A DNA stretch of 64,000 nucleotides from Paralithodes platypus (Eukaryota; Arthropoda; Malacostraca; Decapoda; Lithodidae). The DNA lies in contig CM064501.1 in NCBI GenBank assembly GCA_032716605.1, forward strand, positions 25,922,631-25,986,630, in the 5' to 3' direction. The position numbers and the translations under genes are program-made. Shown one piece after another: positions 20,190 to 32,220 of the stretch; position 1 is the stretch's first letter; every line of letters begins with the position of its first letter. The notes below the pieces were generated by a model. The model ran no database searches. It was not told the origin of the DNA and saw nothing but the letters and a program-made list of their open reading frames with translations.

Positions 20190-20451
20190 GGGGACAGGGG
20201 TTATTTTGGGGGGTCTATTTAATTATATATGAATACCGGCCGAAGGCCAGTTCCTCCAGAAATACAGTCTCGTTATCGCTCGCCAGGAAAGAAATCGACA
20301 CCTTAAGGGCACGTAAAATCCTAATATTGAGAAAGAAATTTGGCGAAAGGTCTTAAAATCGACAAACTAATGGGTAAACGTCTTAAAATCTCATAACTAA
20401 TGGGGATAAGCATTAGTAAGAAAGGGTACCAGAATAACGGTCCATCTCCCC
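20190..20451. mobile_element. TTAA-flanked palindromic element, family A (short)
   Basis: Flanked by TTAA at 20186-20189 and 20452-20455. The ends are GGGGACAGGGG and CCATCTCCCC. It contains the family core (CCGGCCGAAGGCC, CGTTATCGCTCGCCAGG, GGTCTTAAAATCG). At 262 bases it is about 100 shorter than other copies, owing to an internal deletion near the left end. Confidence 0.8.
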
Positions 20452-20721
20452 TTAACCTGGCGACGTATGGTAGCGCTAATAAGTCGTGTTTCAGGTGTCA
20501 TTACGTTTGGCTCGCTTTATGCTGTATTAATGTTTGTCAGATGTTGAATAGGTTGGGGAAGTGTGGGAACATGTTTGCATATCTCGTCATAATTTCAATT
20601 CTATATATACATGGACTTAATTTAAGGGGACGTTATAGTTTATATAGTGTTATAATATTGTTATTATTATTGGTACTGTACAGTACAGGCTCTCATCCTA
20701 GACCCGAGAGGGAGTAGTTGA

Positions 20722-20745
20722 AATATATATATACAAAACAAATAT

Positions 20746-20808
<63 letters not shown>

Positions 20809-20810
20809 TG
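20722..20810. repeat. (TA)n microsatellite
   Basis: TA run ending in ACTGTATATAG. Confidence 0.9.
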
Positions 20811-21209
20811 TATATAGACAAAGCCCGTCATCATCGGAAGTAATTACTATAAGTTTGTCGTATTCCTAGCCCGTCTATATGTTACGTCAGGTATTGTAAT
20901 TATAATGAGAAGTATTGGAACACTATTACAGTACCATCATTGTAATTATAATATTTATAGTCGGTTTTAGTTCATCTGATGGTAAATTGAATCCCTTAGC
21001 AACTGCTTTGTCGATACTTTATGGACAATTTTGAATCAACGATATAAATGTATCGTATTAATGCCAAGTCTTCATGATAAATAACATACTTCGCTACAAA
21101 ATCTACGTAATAGCTGCGTAACCAAAATACGTACATTGCAATTTACCATGAGCATGACAATAATAGACTTATATTAGTGTATTATAGTGACTGGTAGTCT
21201 ATCCGCTGT

Positions 21210-21405
21210 AAGTAGGCGACAAATCATGACCTCTATCCTCTGTAACTAAAAAAGGGCTAGAGCAAATGGGCTGTACATTTCCACATATATTCCTTGACTG
21301 ACTCTTTCCATATGGTAGAAATATTAGCTCGATTGCTCTAGCCTTTTTTGAGTTACAGAGCAGATATTAGACGTGATGATTTCTCGCCCACGGACAAAGC
21401 TGGGG
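21210..21405. repeat. Foldback element with arms of about 55 bp
   Basis: TCTGTAACTAAAAAAGGGCT at the left pairs with the reverse complement of GCCTTTTTTGAGTTACAGA at the right. The pairing extends outwards through GGCGACAAATCATGACC and TGATGATTTCTCGCC. About 70 bases separate the arms. No coding capacity: a MITE-like or foldback repeat. Confidence 0.7.
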
Positions 21406-21430
21406 TGTGTCTAGGAATACGGTCTGTAGT

Positions 21431-21799
21431 GGGAGGTAGTTGCTCTTTCTGGACCCCCACTTCTCCCTCATATTAAGCCTCATTAGTATTGAGATTTTAG
21501 GACGTTCGCCCCATTGGTTTGTCGATTTTCAGACCTTTCGTCACATTTGTTAATTAATATAATGAATGTTCGTGCCATTTAGGTGTTTTTTTTCCTGGCA
21601 ATCGAAAGCGAGCCTGTAATTTTGGAGAAGCCGGCCTTTGGCCGGTACATTTTTCTACCGAAAAATGTACAAAATCATCAGGAAGGGAGATCTTGAGGAT
21701 AATGTATTAAGCTTGATGGAGGTCTATGGAGGAAACTAAAACAATACTCAATACATAGAATAATCTAACTAAATAAACTAATATATAAACCCTACCCCC
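21431..21799. mobile_element. Family A element, left flank eroded
   Basis: The right end is CCTACCCCC followed by TTAA at 21800-21803. The left end GGGAGGTAGT has lost its TTAA. The body carries the family's repeated TTTTAAGACNTTCG motifs, the CCTGGCAATCG core and GCCGGCCTTTGGCCGG. It lies opposite in orientation to the copy at 20190. Confidence 0.7.
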
Positions 21800-22293
21800 T
21801 TAAGTCTAGTTCACTGTGAACCCCCAATCAGCATAAACGAACCTCTATAATACAAAATATTAGGTAAAGAAATATGGATTCAGTCTAAGGTAGCCTCGAA
21901 TCAAAGCTTCAAAGATTCATGAAACTCAACCTGTTCAGTATTATTTCAAGCCGTTCTTCAGTTTATTTTGTCTAACATTAATGGTTTTGCTGAGTATAGG
22001 AAGGATCTGTGGGAGATAGGGAGTTAACTGAGAGTGCTTATATATACTATTCTATTCTGATACACTGTTCACTTCAGCCAGCTATTAGAGATAATATGAA
22101 AGAACCCTTGTGTTTGATCGACACAACGACGCGAAGCTGTAGTTTGGTAGTGGAAGTTAGGAGTCCTACTATAATGACTCGAAGCATTTACTGGAATGCT
22201 CACTTAGTGAAGCAATGAGACTGTAACAATGCACAACGAGACAACATTATTATGCTCTTATTCTCTCGCCTTCCTTTAATTCCTTGGAGTTTC

Positions 22294-22433
22294 TTTCCGT
22301 TTCTGTAATACAGTGTCTTACAATAGATATTAGTACCCAATATATCTGTCATATCACAAATTATTTCCGTTTCTGTAATACAGTGTCTTATAATAGATAT
22401 TAGTACCCAATATATCTGTCATATCACAAATTC
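22294..22433. repeat. 70-bp tandem duplication
   Basis: TTTCCGTTTCTGTAATACAG begins at 22294 and again at 22364. The two copies differ at about two positions. Confidence 0.9.
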
Positions 22434-22726
22434 TTTTCCTCAGCGTATGCTTATGCTAATTGGTTTAACTCCTGAATCAGATTGCATCACCAGGAGTGCA
22501 TTTGTAAACAAGGAACGGAACAAACCAAAGAGACTGGTCGCTCACAAACAGTAGTGATCGTAAACTTGGTCCGTCAAAGTTGGCGACCATAGCGTCCCAC
22601 CCCCCGGACGGTGGGGCTCTTTGGTCTATGTGTTTGAAGGAGACAAAATGTAAAGCTGCCTGTAACAAGTGTAACCCCCCAAGGTTGAAAGAGTGGTAAA
22701 GAGCCAACATTACCACCATCTTGAAA

Positions 22727-23097
22727 GGGGGGTCACCTCCTTTGTTTCTCTCCTTTTCTCTCTTTCTCTGGCTTTTATTCATTCGGCGCCATTCAGCCTA
22801 CTGTTTTAAGACGTTTACCCCATCCAGGTGTCAATTTTCCTGGCGAGCGGTAGCGAGCCAGCATAGTTGGTTAAATGTTGTTGACAGTAGGCTAAATTTG
22901 TACATGTTTCGATAGTAAAATGTCTCCGGCGAAGCCGGATTTCTCCATACAATGCTGGCTCGCTATCGCTCGCCAGGAAGAAATCGACACCTGGATGGGG
23001 ATAAACGTCTTAAAACAGTAGGCTTAATGGGGCCGAATGGATACAACCCAGAGAGAGAGAGGGAAAGAGGGCGACAACAACAATGAGGTGGGCCCCC
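22727..23097. mobile_element. Palindromic element, family B, flanks eroded
   Basis: The ends are GGGGGGTCACCT and AGGTGGGCCCCC. Long internal inverted repeats surround CGAGCGGTAGCGAGCCAGCA and a central CCGGCGAAGCCGG hairpin. The TTAA is degenerate on both sides (TTGA, GTAA). Confidence 0.7.
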
Positions 23098-23318
23098 GTA
23101 ATAATTATGATGTGGCTAGTGAATACCTTTTATGCAATGGATTAGAGTTCTCGAAAAGGGGCTCCAGTCCTGACGCTACTCTTGACTTACAGTGTGCGGG
23201 CATAATAATTCAGAAGGGTTGATAGCCTCTGATGTCCTATCTTAACTAAATAACCTATTAAGATGCACTGGTAAGGTTAGTAAGTGATCCAATAAAACCA
23301 TCGTGGATATGCTTCAGC

Positions 23319-23364
<46 letters not shown>

Positions 23365-23532
23365 ACCTACTGATTTCTGGACAATTAACAGGTTAATCCA
23401 ATCTAAGACAGATTGGGCATGTTTTCTTTCATTATTCTTTCTTTCATTCAGTGTTTCCATGGTAACAAGGCAACTCTGTTTACAAGCCACTAACTAGGGT
23501 TTGAAATAGGCCGAATAATTTGGGCTCTTATT
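23098..23532. other. Non-coding, with a (TA)n tract
   Basis: A TA run lies at 23323-23362. Nothing else is recognised. Confidence 0.7.
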
Positions 23533-23905
23533 GGGGGTCACCTGCTTTTGTTTTATCTTTCTCTCCTTTTCTCTCTTTCTCTGGCTTGTATCCATTCGGT
23601 TCCATTCAGCTAACTGTTTTAAGATGTTTATCCCCATCCAGGTGTCGATTTCATCCTGGCGAGCGATAGCGAGCCAGCATTGTATGGAGAAATCCGGCTT
23701 TACCGGAGAAATTTTTCTATCGACAAATGTACAAATGTAGCTTGCTGTCAACACAAAAATATATATATGCTGGCTCGCTACCGCTCGCCAGGAAAATATT
23801 GCCACCTGTATGGGGGTAAGCGTCTTAAAACAGTAGGCTGAATGGGGCCGAATGGGTACAAGCCAACGAGAGAGGGAGAGCAAGAGACAAAAAGCGAGGT
23901 GGGCC
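23533..23905. mobile_element. Family B element, flanks eroded
   Basis: It starts GGGGGTCACCTG and ends near GCGAGGTGGGCC. The inverted arms meet around CCGGCTTTACCGG and ATATATATATGCTGGCTCG. Confidence 0.65.
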
Positions 23906-23935
23906 TCAGATCACATCAGAGCACACACTATACTG

Positions 23936-24265
23936 TATGTGTGTATGTGTATGTGTGTATGTATATGTGTGTATAATTATCTGTATATATATATGTGTAT
24001 ATATGTATGTGTGTATGTGTATATATATATGTGTATGTGTGTATGTGTGTGTGTGTATGTGTATGTGTGTATGTGTATGTGTGTATGTGTATGTGTGTAT
24101 GTGTATGTGTGTGTGTGTATGTGTGTGTGTGTATGTGTGTGTGTGTATGTGTATGTGTGTATATAGTGGTCAATTATGTGTGTATGTGTATGTGTGTATG
24201 TGTATGTGTGTGTGTGTGTGTGTGTGTATGTGTGTATATAGTGGTCAATTATGTGTGTATGTGTA

Positions 24266-24296
<31 letters not shown>

Positions 24297-24375
24297 GTGT
24301 GTATGTGTGTATATAGTGGTCAATTATCGTCAGCTGAAAATATACACACTATACTGTACTGTATGTGTGTATATA
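23936..24375. repeat. (TGTATG)n/(TG)n compound microsatellite with a higher-order repeat
   Basis: TGTGTATG runs are punctuated three times by TATATAGTGGTCAATTA (24161, 24235 and 24312), giving a secondary period of about 75 bases. Open frames through it (Cys-Val-Cys-Met) are artefacts of the repeat. Confidence 0.85.
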
Positions 24376-24585
24376 AGGCTTCGCTGGAGAAATTTTTCTA
24401 TATTTTTTTTTACAAATTTAGCTTGCTGTCAAAACCAAAATATATATATGCTGGCTCGCTACCGCTCGCCGGGAAATATTGACACCTGGATGGCGTAAAC
24501 GTCTTAAAACAGTAGGCTGAACGGGGCCTAATGGATACAAGCCAAGAGAGAGGGAGAGAAAGAAAAAAGAGCGAGGTGGGCTCCC
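24376..24585. mobile_element. Half copy of a family B element
   Basis: Only the right half is present (GGCTTCGCTGGAG to GAGGTGGGCTCCC), followed by TTAA at 24586-24589. The left half is missing and replaced by the compound microsatellite, so the microsatellite may have expanded within the element. Confidence 0.7.
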
Positions 24586-24589
24586 TTAA

Positions 24590-24896
24590 AAGTGTAGAGA
24601 GGGGATAGAGAGGAAGCTGTTGGAGTGGCTTTGTTATGTGTGTTATTAGTCTGTATAGTTCTGGCAGTGGCACCTCATTCTCAACTACAGCCACTTGTTC
24701 TTGGCTTTCATCATCGTTGGTGGTCAGGTCAGGTCAGGTGAAGGTATTGAGGGATAAGCCTTTACAACGGCACCTGATGAAGCTGTTGAAGTGGCTTTGG
24801 ATATGAAAACAAATTCTTATGAGATTATATCACCCTGTCCCTGACAATTTTGAGATGATCTTTTCATCAGTTCACTTGAGTAGGTGGTAGCCACAA
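24590..24896. other. Dispersed repeat (element F), reverse copy
   Basis: GAAGCTGTTGGAGTGGCTTTG and TTGAGGGATAAGCCTTTACA match 20016-20175 in reverse complement. A short GGTCA tandem (GGTCAGGTCAGGTCAGG) lies at 24721-24737. No gene. Confidence 0.55.
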
Positions 24897-24900
24897 TTAA

Positions 24901-25273
24901 GGGAGCCCAGCTCGCTTTTTTTCTCTTGCTCTCCCTTTCTGTTTGGCCTGTATCCATTCGGCCCAATTCAGCCTACTGTTTGAAGACGTTTACCTCCATC
25001 CAGGTGTCAATATTTTCTTGGAGAGCAGTAGTGAGCCAGCACATATATATTTGTTTTGACAACAAGCTAAATTTGTAAATGTTTCGATAGAAAAATGTCT
25101 CCGGCCAAGCCGGATTTCTCCATACACTGCTGGCTAGCTATAGCTCGCCAGGAAGAAATCGACACCTGGATGGGGATAAACGTCCTAAAACAGTTGGCTG
25201 AATGGAGCCGAATAGATACAAGCCAGAAAAAGAGAGAAAAGAAGAGAAAGATAAAACAAGCAGGTCACCCCCC
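24901..25273. mobile_element. TTAA-flanked family B element
   Basis: Flanked by TTAA at 24897-24900 and 25274-25277. The ends are GGGAGCCCAGC and CAGGTCACCCCCC. It is 373 bases long with the family's inverted arms and CCGGCCAAGCCGG centre. Confidence 0.85.
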
Positions 25274-25346
25274 TTAATTATATGATATGGAAAAGATATT
25301 TAGCTCCGACTGCCTGACTAACAGATCTGTAAACAACACAAAGTCA

Positions 25347-27970
25347 TAGGTAAAGTGGCTAACAATATTATCCAATATACCGGTAGTTAAGTCGTAGGTA
25401 AAGTGGCTAGCAATATTATCCAATATACCGGTAGTTAAGTCGTAGGTAAAGTGGCTAGCAATATTATCCAATATACCGGTAGTTAAGTCGTAGGTAAAGT
25501 GGCTAGCAATATTATCCAATATACCGGTAGTTAAGTCGTAGGTAAAGTGGCTAGCAATATTATCCAATATACCGGTAGTTAAGTCGTAGGTAAAGTGGCT
25601 AGCAATATTATCCAATACACCGGTAGTTAAGTCGTAGGTAAAGTGGCTAGCAATATTATCCAATACACCGGTAGTTAAGTCGTAGGTAAAGTGGCTAGCA
25701 ATATTATCCAATACACCGGTAGTTAAATCGTAGGTAAAGTGGCTAGCAATATTATCCAATACACCGGAAGTTAAGTCGTAGGTAAAGTGGCTAGCAATAT
25801 TATCCAATACACCGGTAGTTAAGTCGTAGGTAAAGTGGCTAGCAATATTATCCAATACACCGGTAGTTAAGTCGTAGGTAAAGTGGCTAGGAATATTATC
25901 CAATATACCGGTAGTTAAGTCGTAGGTAAAGTGGCTAGCAATATTATCCAATATACCGGTAGTTAAGTCGTAGGTAAAGTGGCTAGCAATATTATCCAAT
26001 ATACCGGTAGTTAAGTCGTAGGTAAAGTGGCTAGCAATATTATCCAATATACCGGTAGTTAAGTCGTAGGTAAAGTGGCTAGCAATATTATCCAATATAC
26101 CGGTAGTTAAGTCGTAGGTAAAGTGGCTAGCAATATTATCCAATATACCGGTAGTTAAGTCGTAGGTAAAGTGGCTAGCAATATTATCCAATATACCGGT
26201 AGTTAAGTCGTAGGTAAAGTGGCTAGCAATATTATCCAATATACCGGTAGTTAAGTCGTAGGTAAAGTGGCTAGCAATATTATCCAATATACCGGTAGTT
26301 AAGTCGTAGGTAAAGTGGCTAGCAATATTATCCAATATACCGGTAGTTAAGTCGTAGGTAAAGTGGCTAGCAATATTATCCAATATACCGGTAGTTAAGT
26401 CGTAGGTAAAGTGGCTAGCAATATTATCCAATATACCGATTGTTAAGTCGTAGGTAAAGTGGCTAGCAATATTATCCAATATACCGGTAGTTAAGTCGTA
26501 GGTAAAGTGGCTAGCAATATTATCCAATATACCGGTAGTTAAGTCGTAGGTAAAGTGGCTAGCAATATTATCCAATATACCGGTAGTTAAGTCGTAGGTA
26601 AAGTGGCTAGCAATATTATCCAATATACCGGTAGTTAAGTCGTAGGTAAAGTGGCTAGCAATATTATCCAATATACCGGTAGTTAAGTCGTAGGTAAAGT
26701 GGCTAGCAATATTATCCAATATACCGGTAGTTAAGTCGTAGGTAAAGTGGCTAGCAATATTATCCAATATACCGGTAGTTAAGTCGTAGGTAAAGTGGCT
26801 AGCAATATTATCCAATATACCGGTAGTTAAGTCGTAGGTAAAGTGGCTAGCAATATTATCCAATATACCGGTAGTTAAGTCGTAGGTAAAGTGGCTAGCA
26901 ATATTATCCAATATACCGGTAGTTAAGTCGTAGGTAAAGTGGCTAGCAATATTATCCAATATACCGGTAGTTAAGTCGTAGGTAAAGTGGCTAGCAATAT
27001 TATCCAATATACCGGTAGTTAAGTCGTAGGTAAAGTGGCTAGCAATATTATCCAATATACTGGTAGTTAAGTCGTAGGTAAAGTGGCTAGCAATATTATC
27101 CAATATACCGGTAGTTAAGTCGTAGGTAAAGTGGCTAGCAATATTATCCAATATACCGGTAGTTAAGTCGTAGGTAAAGTGGCTAGCAATGTTATCCAAT
27201 ATACCGGTAGTTAAGTCGTAGGTAAAGTGGCTAGCAATGTTATCCAATATACCGGTAGTTAAGTCGTAGGTAAAGTGGCTAGCAATGTTATCCAATATAC
27301 CGGTAGTTAAGTCGTAGGTAAAGTGGCTAGCAATAATATCCAATATACCGGTAGTTAAGTCGTAGGTAAAGTGGCTAGCAATATTATCCAATATACCGGT
27401 AGTTAAGTCGTAGGTAAAGTGGCTAGCAATATTATCCAATATACCGGTAGTTAAGTCGTAGGTAAAGTGGCTAGCAATATTATCCAATATACCGGTAGTT
27501 AAGTCGTAGGTAAAGTGGCTAGCAATATTATCCAATATACCGGTAGTTAAGTCGTAGGTAAAGTGGCTAGCAATATTATCCAATATACCGGTAGTTAAGT
27601 CGTAGGTAAAGTGGCTAGCAATATTATCCAATATACCGGTAGTTAAGTCGTAGGTAAAGTGGCTAGCAATATTATCCAATATACCGGTAGTTAAGTCGTA
27701 GGTAAAGTTGCTAGCAATATTATCCAATATACCGGTACTTAAGTCGTAGGTAAAGTGGCTAGCAATATTATCCAATATACCGGTAGTTAAGTCGTAGGTA
27801 AAGTGGCTAGCAATATTATCCAATATACCGGTAGTTAAGTCGTAGGTAAAGTGGCTAGCAATATTATCCAATATACCGGTAGTTAAGTCGTAGGTAAAGT
27901 GGCTAGCAATATTATCCAATATACCGGTAGTTAAGTCGTAGGTAAAGTGGCTAGCAATATTATCCAATAT
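25347..27970. repeat. 48-bp minisatellite, left block (about 55 copies)
   Basis: Each 48-base monomer contains CCGGTAGTTAAGTCGTAGG, TAAAGTGGCTAGCAATATT and ATCCAATATA. Because 48 is divisible by 3 and one minus-strand frame lacks stops, the block is open for about 2.6 kb, encoding ILDNIASHFTYDLTTG per monomer. Variants cluster. Adjacent monomers with TACACC lie at about 25610-25900, and three with GTTATCC at 27188-27290. The array continues as 32221-37173 beyond the CR1 insertion. Confidence 0.97.
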
Positions 27971-28183
27971 AAGAACATAAGAACATAAGAAAATGGGAGT
28001 CTGCAGAAAGCCGATTGGCCCAAGCAAGGCAGATCCCTGTCCCACACAACCCCAATTACAAAGCCCAATTATAGGCTCAACACTCTAATACCCTGAGGAT
28101 CATCTTACCAAACCGGTTAGAGATTAACGCAGGATTACGGGGGTCTGCAGAGCGCTGATTGGCCCAACCCGGCTGATCCCCCT

Positions 28184-31129
28184 TCACACCCAACCCTTCT
28201 CGTCCATATGCTTATCCAATTTTTTCTTAAAGCTCCCTATCGTTCTTGATCCCACTATATCACTTGGTAGCCTATTCCACCCATCTACAACTCTGTTACC
28301 AAACCAATATTTGCCTAAATCTTTTCTGAAACAAAATTTATCTAATTTGAAACCATTGGTACGAGTTCTTTCGCTATCACTGAGCTTTAGTACATTTGTC
28401 ATGTCCCCTTTGTTAATCCCACTAACCCACTTGAACACCTCTATCATATCCCCTCTAACTCTGCGTCTCTCTAACGAATGTAAACCTAATTTCTTCAACC
28501 TTTCTTCATACGGAAAATTTCTAATATTATGGATCATTTTTGTCATTCTACGCTGAATTCTCTCCAATGAATCTATGTCCATTCTGTAATAAGGACACCA
28601 AAATTGGACAGCATAATCCATATGGGGTCTCACTAATGACAAGTAAAGTTTTAAGATAACATCAGCAGTTCTGTTACTCACACTCCTAGAGATGAACCCG
28701 AGAATCCTGTTTGCCTTATTACGAACGCTTATACACTGTTTTCTAGGCTTCAAATCATTGCTAACAAACACACCTAGATCTTTCTCGCAGTCTGAATTTT
28801 CTAATTCTAAATTAGCTAGTTTATATTTAACATTTGTTTGCATCTTCCCTATCTTTAATACCTTGCATTTGTCAATGTTAAACTTCATCTGCCAATTTAC
28901 TGACCATTCATGTAAGGTATCTAGATCCCTTTGGAGGCACTCTATATCGCTATCTGAATCAATTGATCTCCCCATTTTAGTATCGTCTGCGAATTTACTT
29001 ATCCTACTAGTTATACCTAAATCTAGGTCATTTATGTATATAAGAAACAACAGGGGACCTAATACCGATCCCTGGGGGACACCACTTTTGACTGCTCCCC
29101 ACTCTGACTTGGTACCATTTATGCTGACTCTCTGTTTCCTACCAATTAGCCATGACCTAATCCATCCCAACAACGACCCTCCTATTCCATGTGCCTCAAC
29201 CTTTCTCATCAATCTCTCATGAGGGACTCTGTCGAAAGCTTTACTGAAATCTAAATATATAATATCATATGACTTGTCACTATCTACTGCTTCATATACC
29301 TCTGAGAAAAAGCTAAGCAAATTAGTAAGGCACGAACGTCCCTGAGTGAATCCATGCTGAGAAGAATTTATTAAGTTAAATTTTACTAAGTGGCTTCTAA
29401 TTTTCCTAGCAATAATAGACTCTAGCAACTTTCCTATGATTGATGTGAGACTAATGGGACGGTAATTGGATGCTATCGATTTATCACCTTTTTTGAAGAT
29501 CGGAACTACATTTGCAAGCTTCCAAGCTTCTGGAACTAAACCTGTTTCTAATGACTTGTTAAATATAAATGCTAATGGACTACTTAACTCATCTCTGCAT
29601 TCTTTTAATACTCTAGCATATACCTCGTCAGGACCAGGCGATTTTTGAGGTTTCAGTCTGTCAATTTCCTTAAGCACATCATTTCTACTTATACTAACTG
29701 TACTTAACATATTTTCTATACTATCACTATATACCATATTGACTTCTGGAATCTGTGCCAAATTTTCATTAGTGAAAACGGAAAGAAACTGACTATTTAA
29801 TGTACTGCACATTTCTAAATCATTTTCTGTTATTTCTCCTATTGAAGTTTTTAGGGGGCCTATTACATCTCTAACTTTAGATTTATATAGTTGGTAAAAA
29901 GCTTTAGGGTTATTTTTTGAGTCGCTGGCTATCCTTATTTCATAATTTCTTTTTGCTTTCCTGATTTCCTTTTTGACCTGTCTTGATAGAGTCTGATAGT
30001 ATATACGTAAATGATTGTCACCTTTCTTTATTTTTCAATATATTCCTTTCTTTTTTCCTATAAGATCTATTAGCTTATTAGTCATCCATTTTGGTTGGTT
30101 CTGCGTCGATCTAAATCTTCTTTTAGGGATATATTTATTTTGAGCTTTGTGGAGTGAAGCAATAAACTGGTTATATGTAGGTGGCAAGTTTAACTCTGGC
30201 ATATCCTGACTTAATCGCTTAACAATAGGGTCCACCCTTAAGTCTCTTCTTAGCCCACCATAATCGGCTTTTCTGAAATCTGGGATAAGTGTCGTATTCT
30301 CTTTAGCATTCCCTGTCCATTGTATATTAAAATAAATAGATTTATGATCGCTATGTCCTAGGTGGTCACCAATCTCTACATTATTTATCATATGTTCATT
30401 GTTACTGAAAACTAAATCAAGAATATTAATACCTCTAGTCGGCGTATCTATGAATTGAAATAAAAAACTATCTTGTACTACCTCTATAAACTCTACTGAA
30501 TCGGAGTCGCCTATTTGGTGCTGCCAATCAATGTTCGGAAAATTAAAATCCCCCATAATGCACACATTGCTAAACCTTGATGCTATTTTAATTTCCTCCC
30601 ATAACGATTTTCCGCCATTTCTACTCATATTAGGCGGTCTATATATAACTCCAATAACTATGGTCTCACTACCTTCGTTAACCTCTACACAAACACTTTC
30701 ATTATCATTATTTAGTCTAATACCTGATTTAATACAGCTTTTTAATGTACTCCTGACAAACACTGCTATACCCCCGCCCCTCCTACTTGTTCGGTCATAT
30801 TTAAACAAACTATATCCTGGAATATCAAATTCTGCTAAAAAATGCCTAGATTCTGTATTAATCCACGTTTCAGTTAGCGCTATTATGTCTATATTTTCTG
30901 TGCTAACGAGTGCTCTAAGTTCGTTCATTTTGTTACATAAACTCCTACAATTTGTATAATATACCCTCAACCTATTACTTTTATTTGCAACTAATTTTCT
31001 ATTGTGTTTAGCTAACTTATTATTTCCTGTTGAACTACTAGCTCTAGACGGAAATTCTACTCTATCAGTATTCTCATCTTTACTATCAGTTACATGTGTA
31101 GTGTTATCGATACTACTATTACACATCAC
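28184..31129 (-). pseudogene. CR1 ORF2: endonuclease + reverse transcriptase, one nonsense codon
   Basis: The frame from 31129 to 28184 (about 981 codons) is open apart from TGA at 30035-30037. The N-terminal part is an apurinic-type endonuclease with YYTNCRSL, ALTETW, IMGDFNFPNIDW and LGHSDHKS, which supply the Asn, Glu, Asp and His active-site residues. After the stop, in the same frame, comes the reverse transcriptase: SNYRPISLTS, QHGFTQGRS, LDFSKAFDRV, SGVPQGSVLGPLL and catalytic FADD, then a thumb with RIQRRMTKMIHN. The C-terminus is RLPSDIVGSRTIGSFKK. The protein would nick target DNA and copy the LINE RNA in place. The single stop sits in a basic linker between the two domains, and a CGA to TGA transition is a plausible origin. 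All visible catalytic residues are intact. Confidence 0.92.
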
Positions 31130-31236
31130 TATATCCGCACTATCTTGACTGATTATTTATATTTTACTCACTGGTTTGTCACATGAAGTACCTGCTCCAT
31201 ATGGAGACAGTATTTTACTTACACACCCAGGTTTTT

Positions 31237-32127
31237 TTAACGAAACCCCGCAACAATCTTGTCGAGTGAGCTGGCCAAGGTCGAAACTCCTAGTCGAGAG
31301 AGATGTACTCCATCCTGGGCATACAGTTCATCCTTACCATAAAAGAGGGACCAGTTATCCAGGAATGGAATAGTAGTTGCCTTACAATACTTCTCCAGCC
31401 GGCTATTTACACCAATAGCCCTGGAGGACCATTCCTTCCTTACCCCTCTTCTAGGCAGGATACTGTTTACCACAGGAACTCCACCTTTTTCCTTGATCCT
31501 CTCCAACATTTCCTGATACTTGGAGAGCAACTCCTCAGTCCTGCATCTCCATATGTCGTTGCTCCCTGCGTTGAGGAAGATGATGGGGTCCTCCCCACTC
31601 ACTTCCATGACAGCATCTATCTTCTCAGCCACCCTCCCGACTCCGGCACCAGGCACGCAGATAACTTTACCAACCTGAGTGTTTGTTGCCCTGCCAAGGT
31701 ATCTAACCAATGAATCACCGACAATGAAAACAGACTTAGCTTTTTCCTTTTGTCGGCGTGTAGCAGCAGTTGTTGCAGCAACAGCAGCAGACTTCCCCCC
31801 CTCCCCTCTCACTGCCTCGATGATCGCCACTTCATCGCCATCACTCTCATCAGCCAAGGTGCTGAAGTTGTTGTGGGTCTTGACTGGCTGCCTTTTCAGC
31901 TTGCAGGCCGTTGCACTAGTTGACACCACTTTCCAAGGGGCTTCACGATCCCTGGGAACACTTCCGGTAGCCTCACACTTCTTCTCCGCCATAGCTAGTC
32001 TCAAGGCCAAATTTTCATCTTTGAGACACTGAATCTCCTGCTCCACACTCTCCAGTCTCTCTTGCAAAGCAAGACAAAGCTGGAGAGTATGGGAGGAGAC
32101 AGCAGACTCATCAACAACAGCCATCAC
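31237..32127 (-). CDS. CR1 ORF1: coiled coil + SGNH-esterase-like protein
   Basis: 296 intact codons starting at 32127 (MMAVVDESAV). Residues 15-50 form a coiled coil (LALQERLESVEQEIQCLKDE), a likely multimerisation segment. Residues 60-130 are basic and Ala/Lys-rich. Residues 132-296 form an SGNH hydrolase: GDSLVR (block I Ser at 139), GSND (188-191, block III Asn) and DGVHLS (272-277, catalytic Asp and His). Esterase-bearing ORF1 proteins are known from CR1 and related LINEs, where they are thought to act in ribonucleoprotein formation or membrane contact. ORF2 follows after about 107 bases, as in an intact element. No disabling change is seen, so this ORF is better preserved than ORF2. Confidence 0.9.
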   Translation of the reverse strand: MMAVVDESAVSSHTLQLCLALQERLESVEQEIQCLKDENLALRLAMAEKKCEATGSVPRDREAPWKVVSTSATACKLKRQPVKTHNNFSTLADESDGDEVAIIEAVRGEGGKSAAVAATTAATRRQKEKAKSVFIVGDSLVRYLGRATNTQVGKVICVPGAGVGRVAEKIDAVMEVSGEDPIIFLNAGSNDIWRCRTEELLSKYQEMLERIKEKGGVPVVNSILPRRGVRKEWSSRAIGVNSRLEKYCKATTIPFLDNWSLFYGKDELYAQDGVHLSRLGVSTLASSLDKIVAGFR

Positions 32128-32220
32128 TATGAAAGTTCACTAGGACCTCACTAAGGGTAAACAGGTTCACTAGCGGTCACTGGGGACGTCCGCACAGGTC
32201 AGGGGTCAGAGAGCAACTGA

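Larger units (their letters stand above)
27971..32220 (-). mobile_element. Near full-length CR1-type LINE inserted in the minisatellite
   Basis: 4250 bases on the minus strand lie between two pieces of the 48-bp array. ORF1 (31237-32127) carries an esterase domain. ORF2 (28184-31129) carries an endonuclease and a reverse transcriptase. The 3' end consists of two or more copies of the 8-mer AAGAACAT (plus-strand reading), as usual for CR1/L2-clade elements, which end in short tandem repeats and not in poly(A). Truncated copies of this 3' end occur at 16992, 43133 and 51186. AATAT borders the insertion on both sides and may be a short target duplication or repeat homology. Confidence 0.9.

Noticed and set aside
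23852..24498. ORFs of Cys-Val-Met repeats
   Set aside because: Reading of the TGTATG microsatellite.
25274..28045. 923-codon ORF of 16-residue repeats (and similar ORFs at 32886-34571 and 34890-37175)
   Set aside because: They are the 48-bp minisatellite read in one frame. The first 25 residues of the 923-codon ORF come from the CR1 3' end, which shows that its start is accidental.
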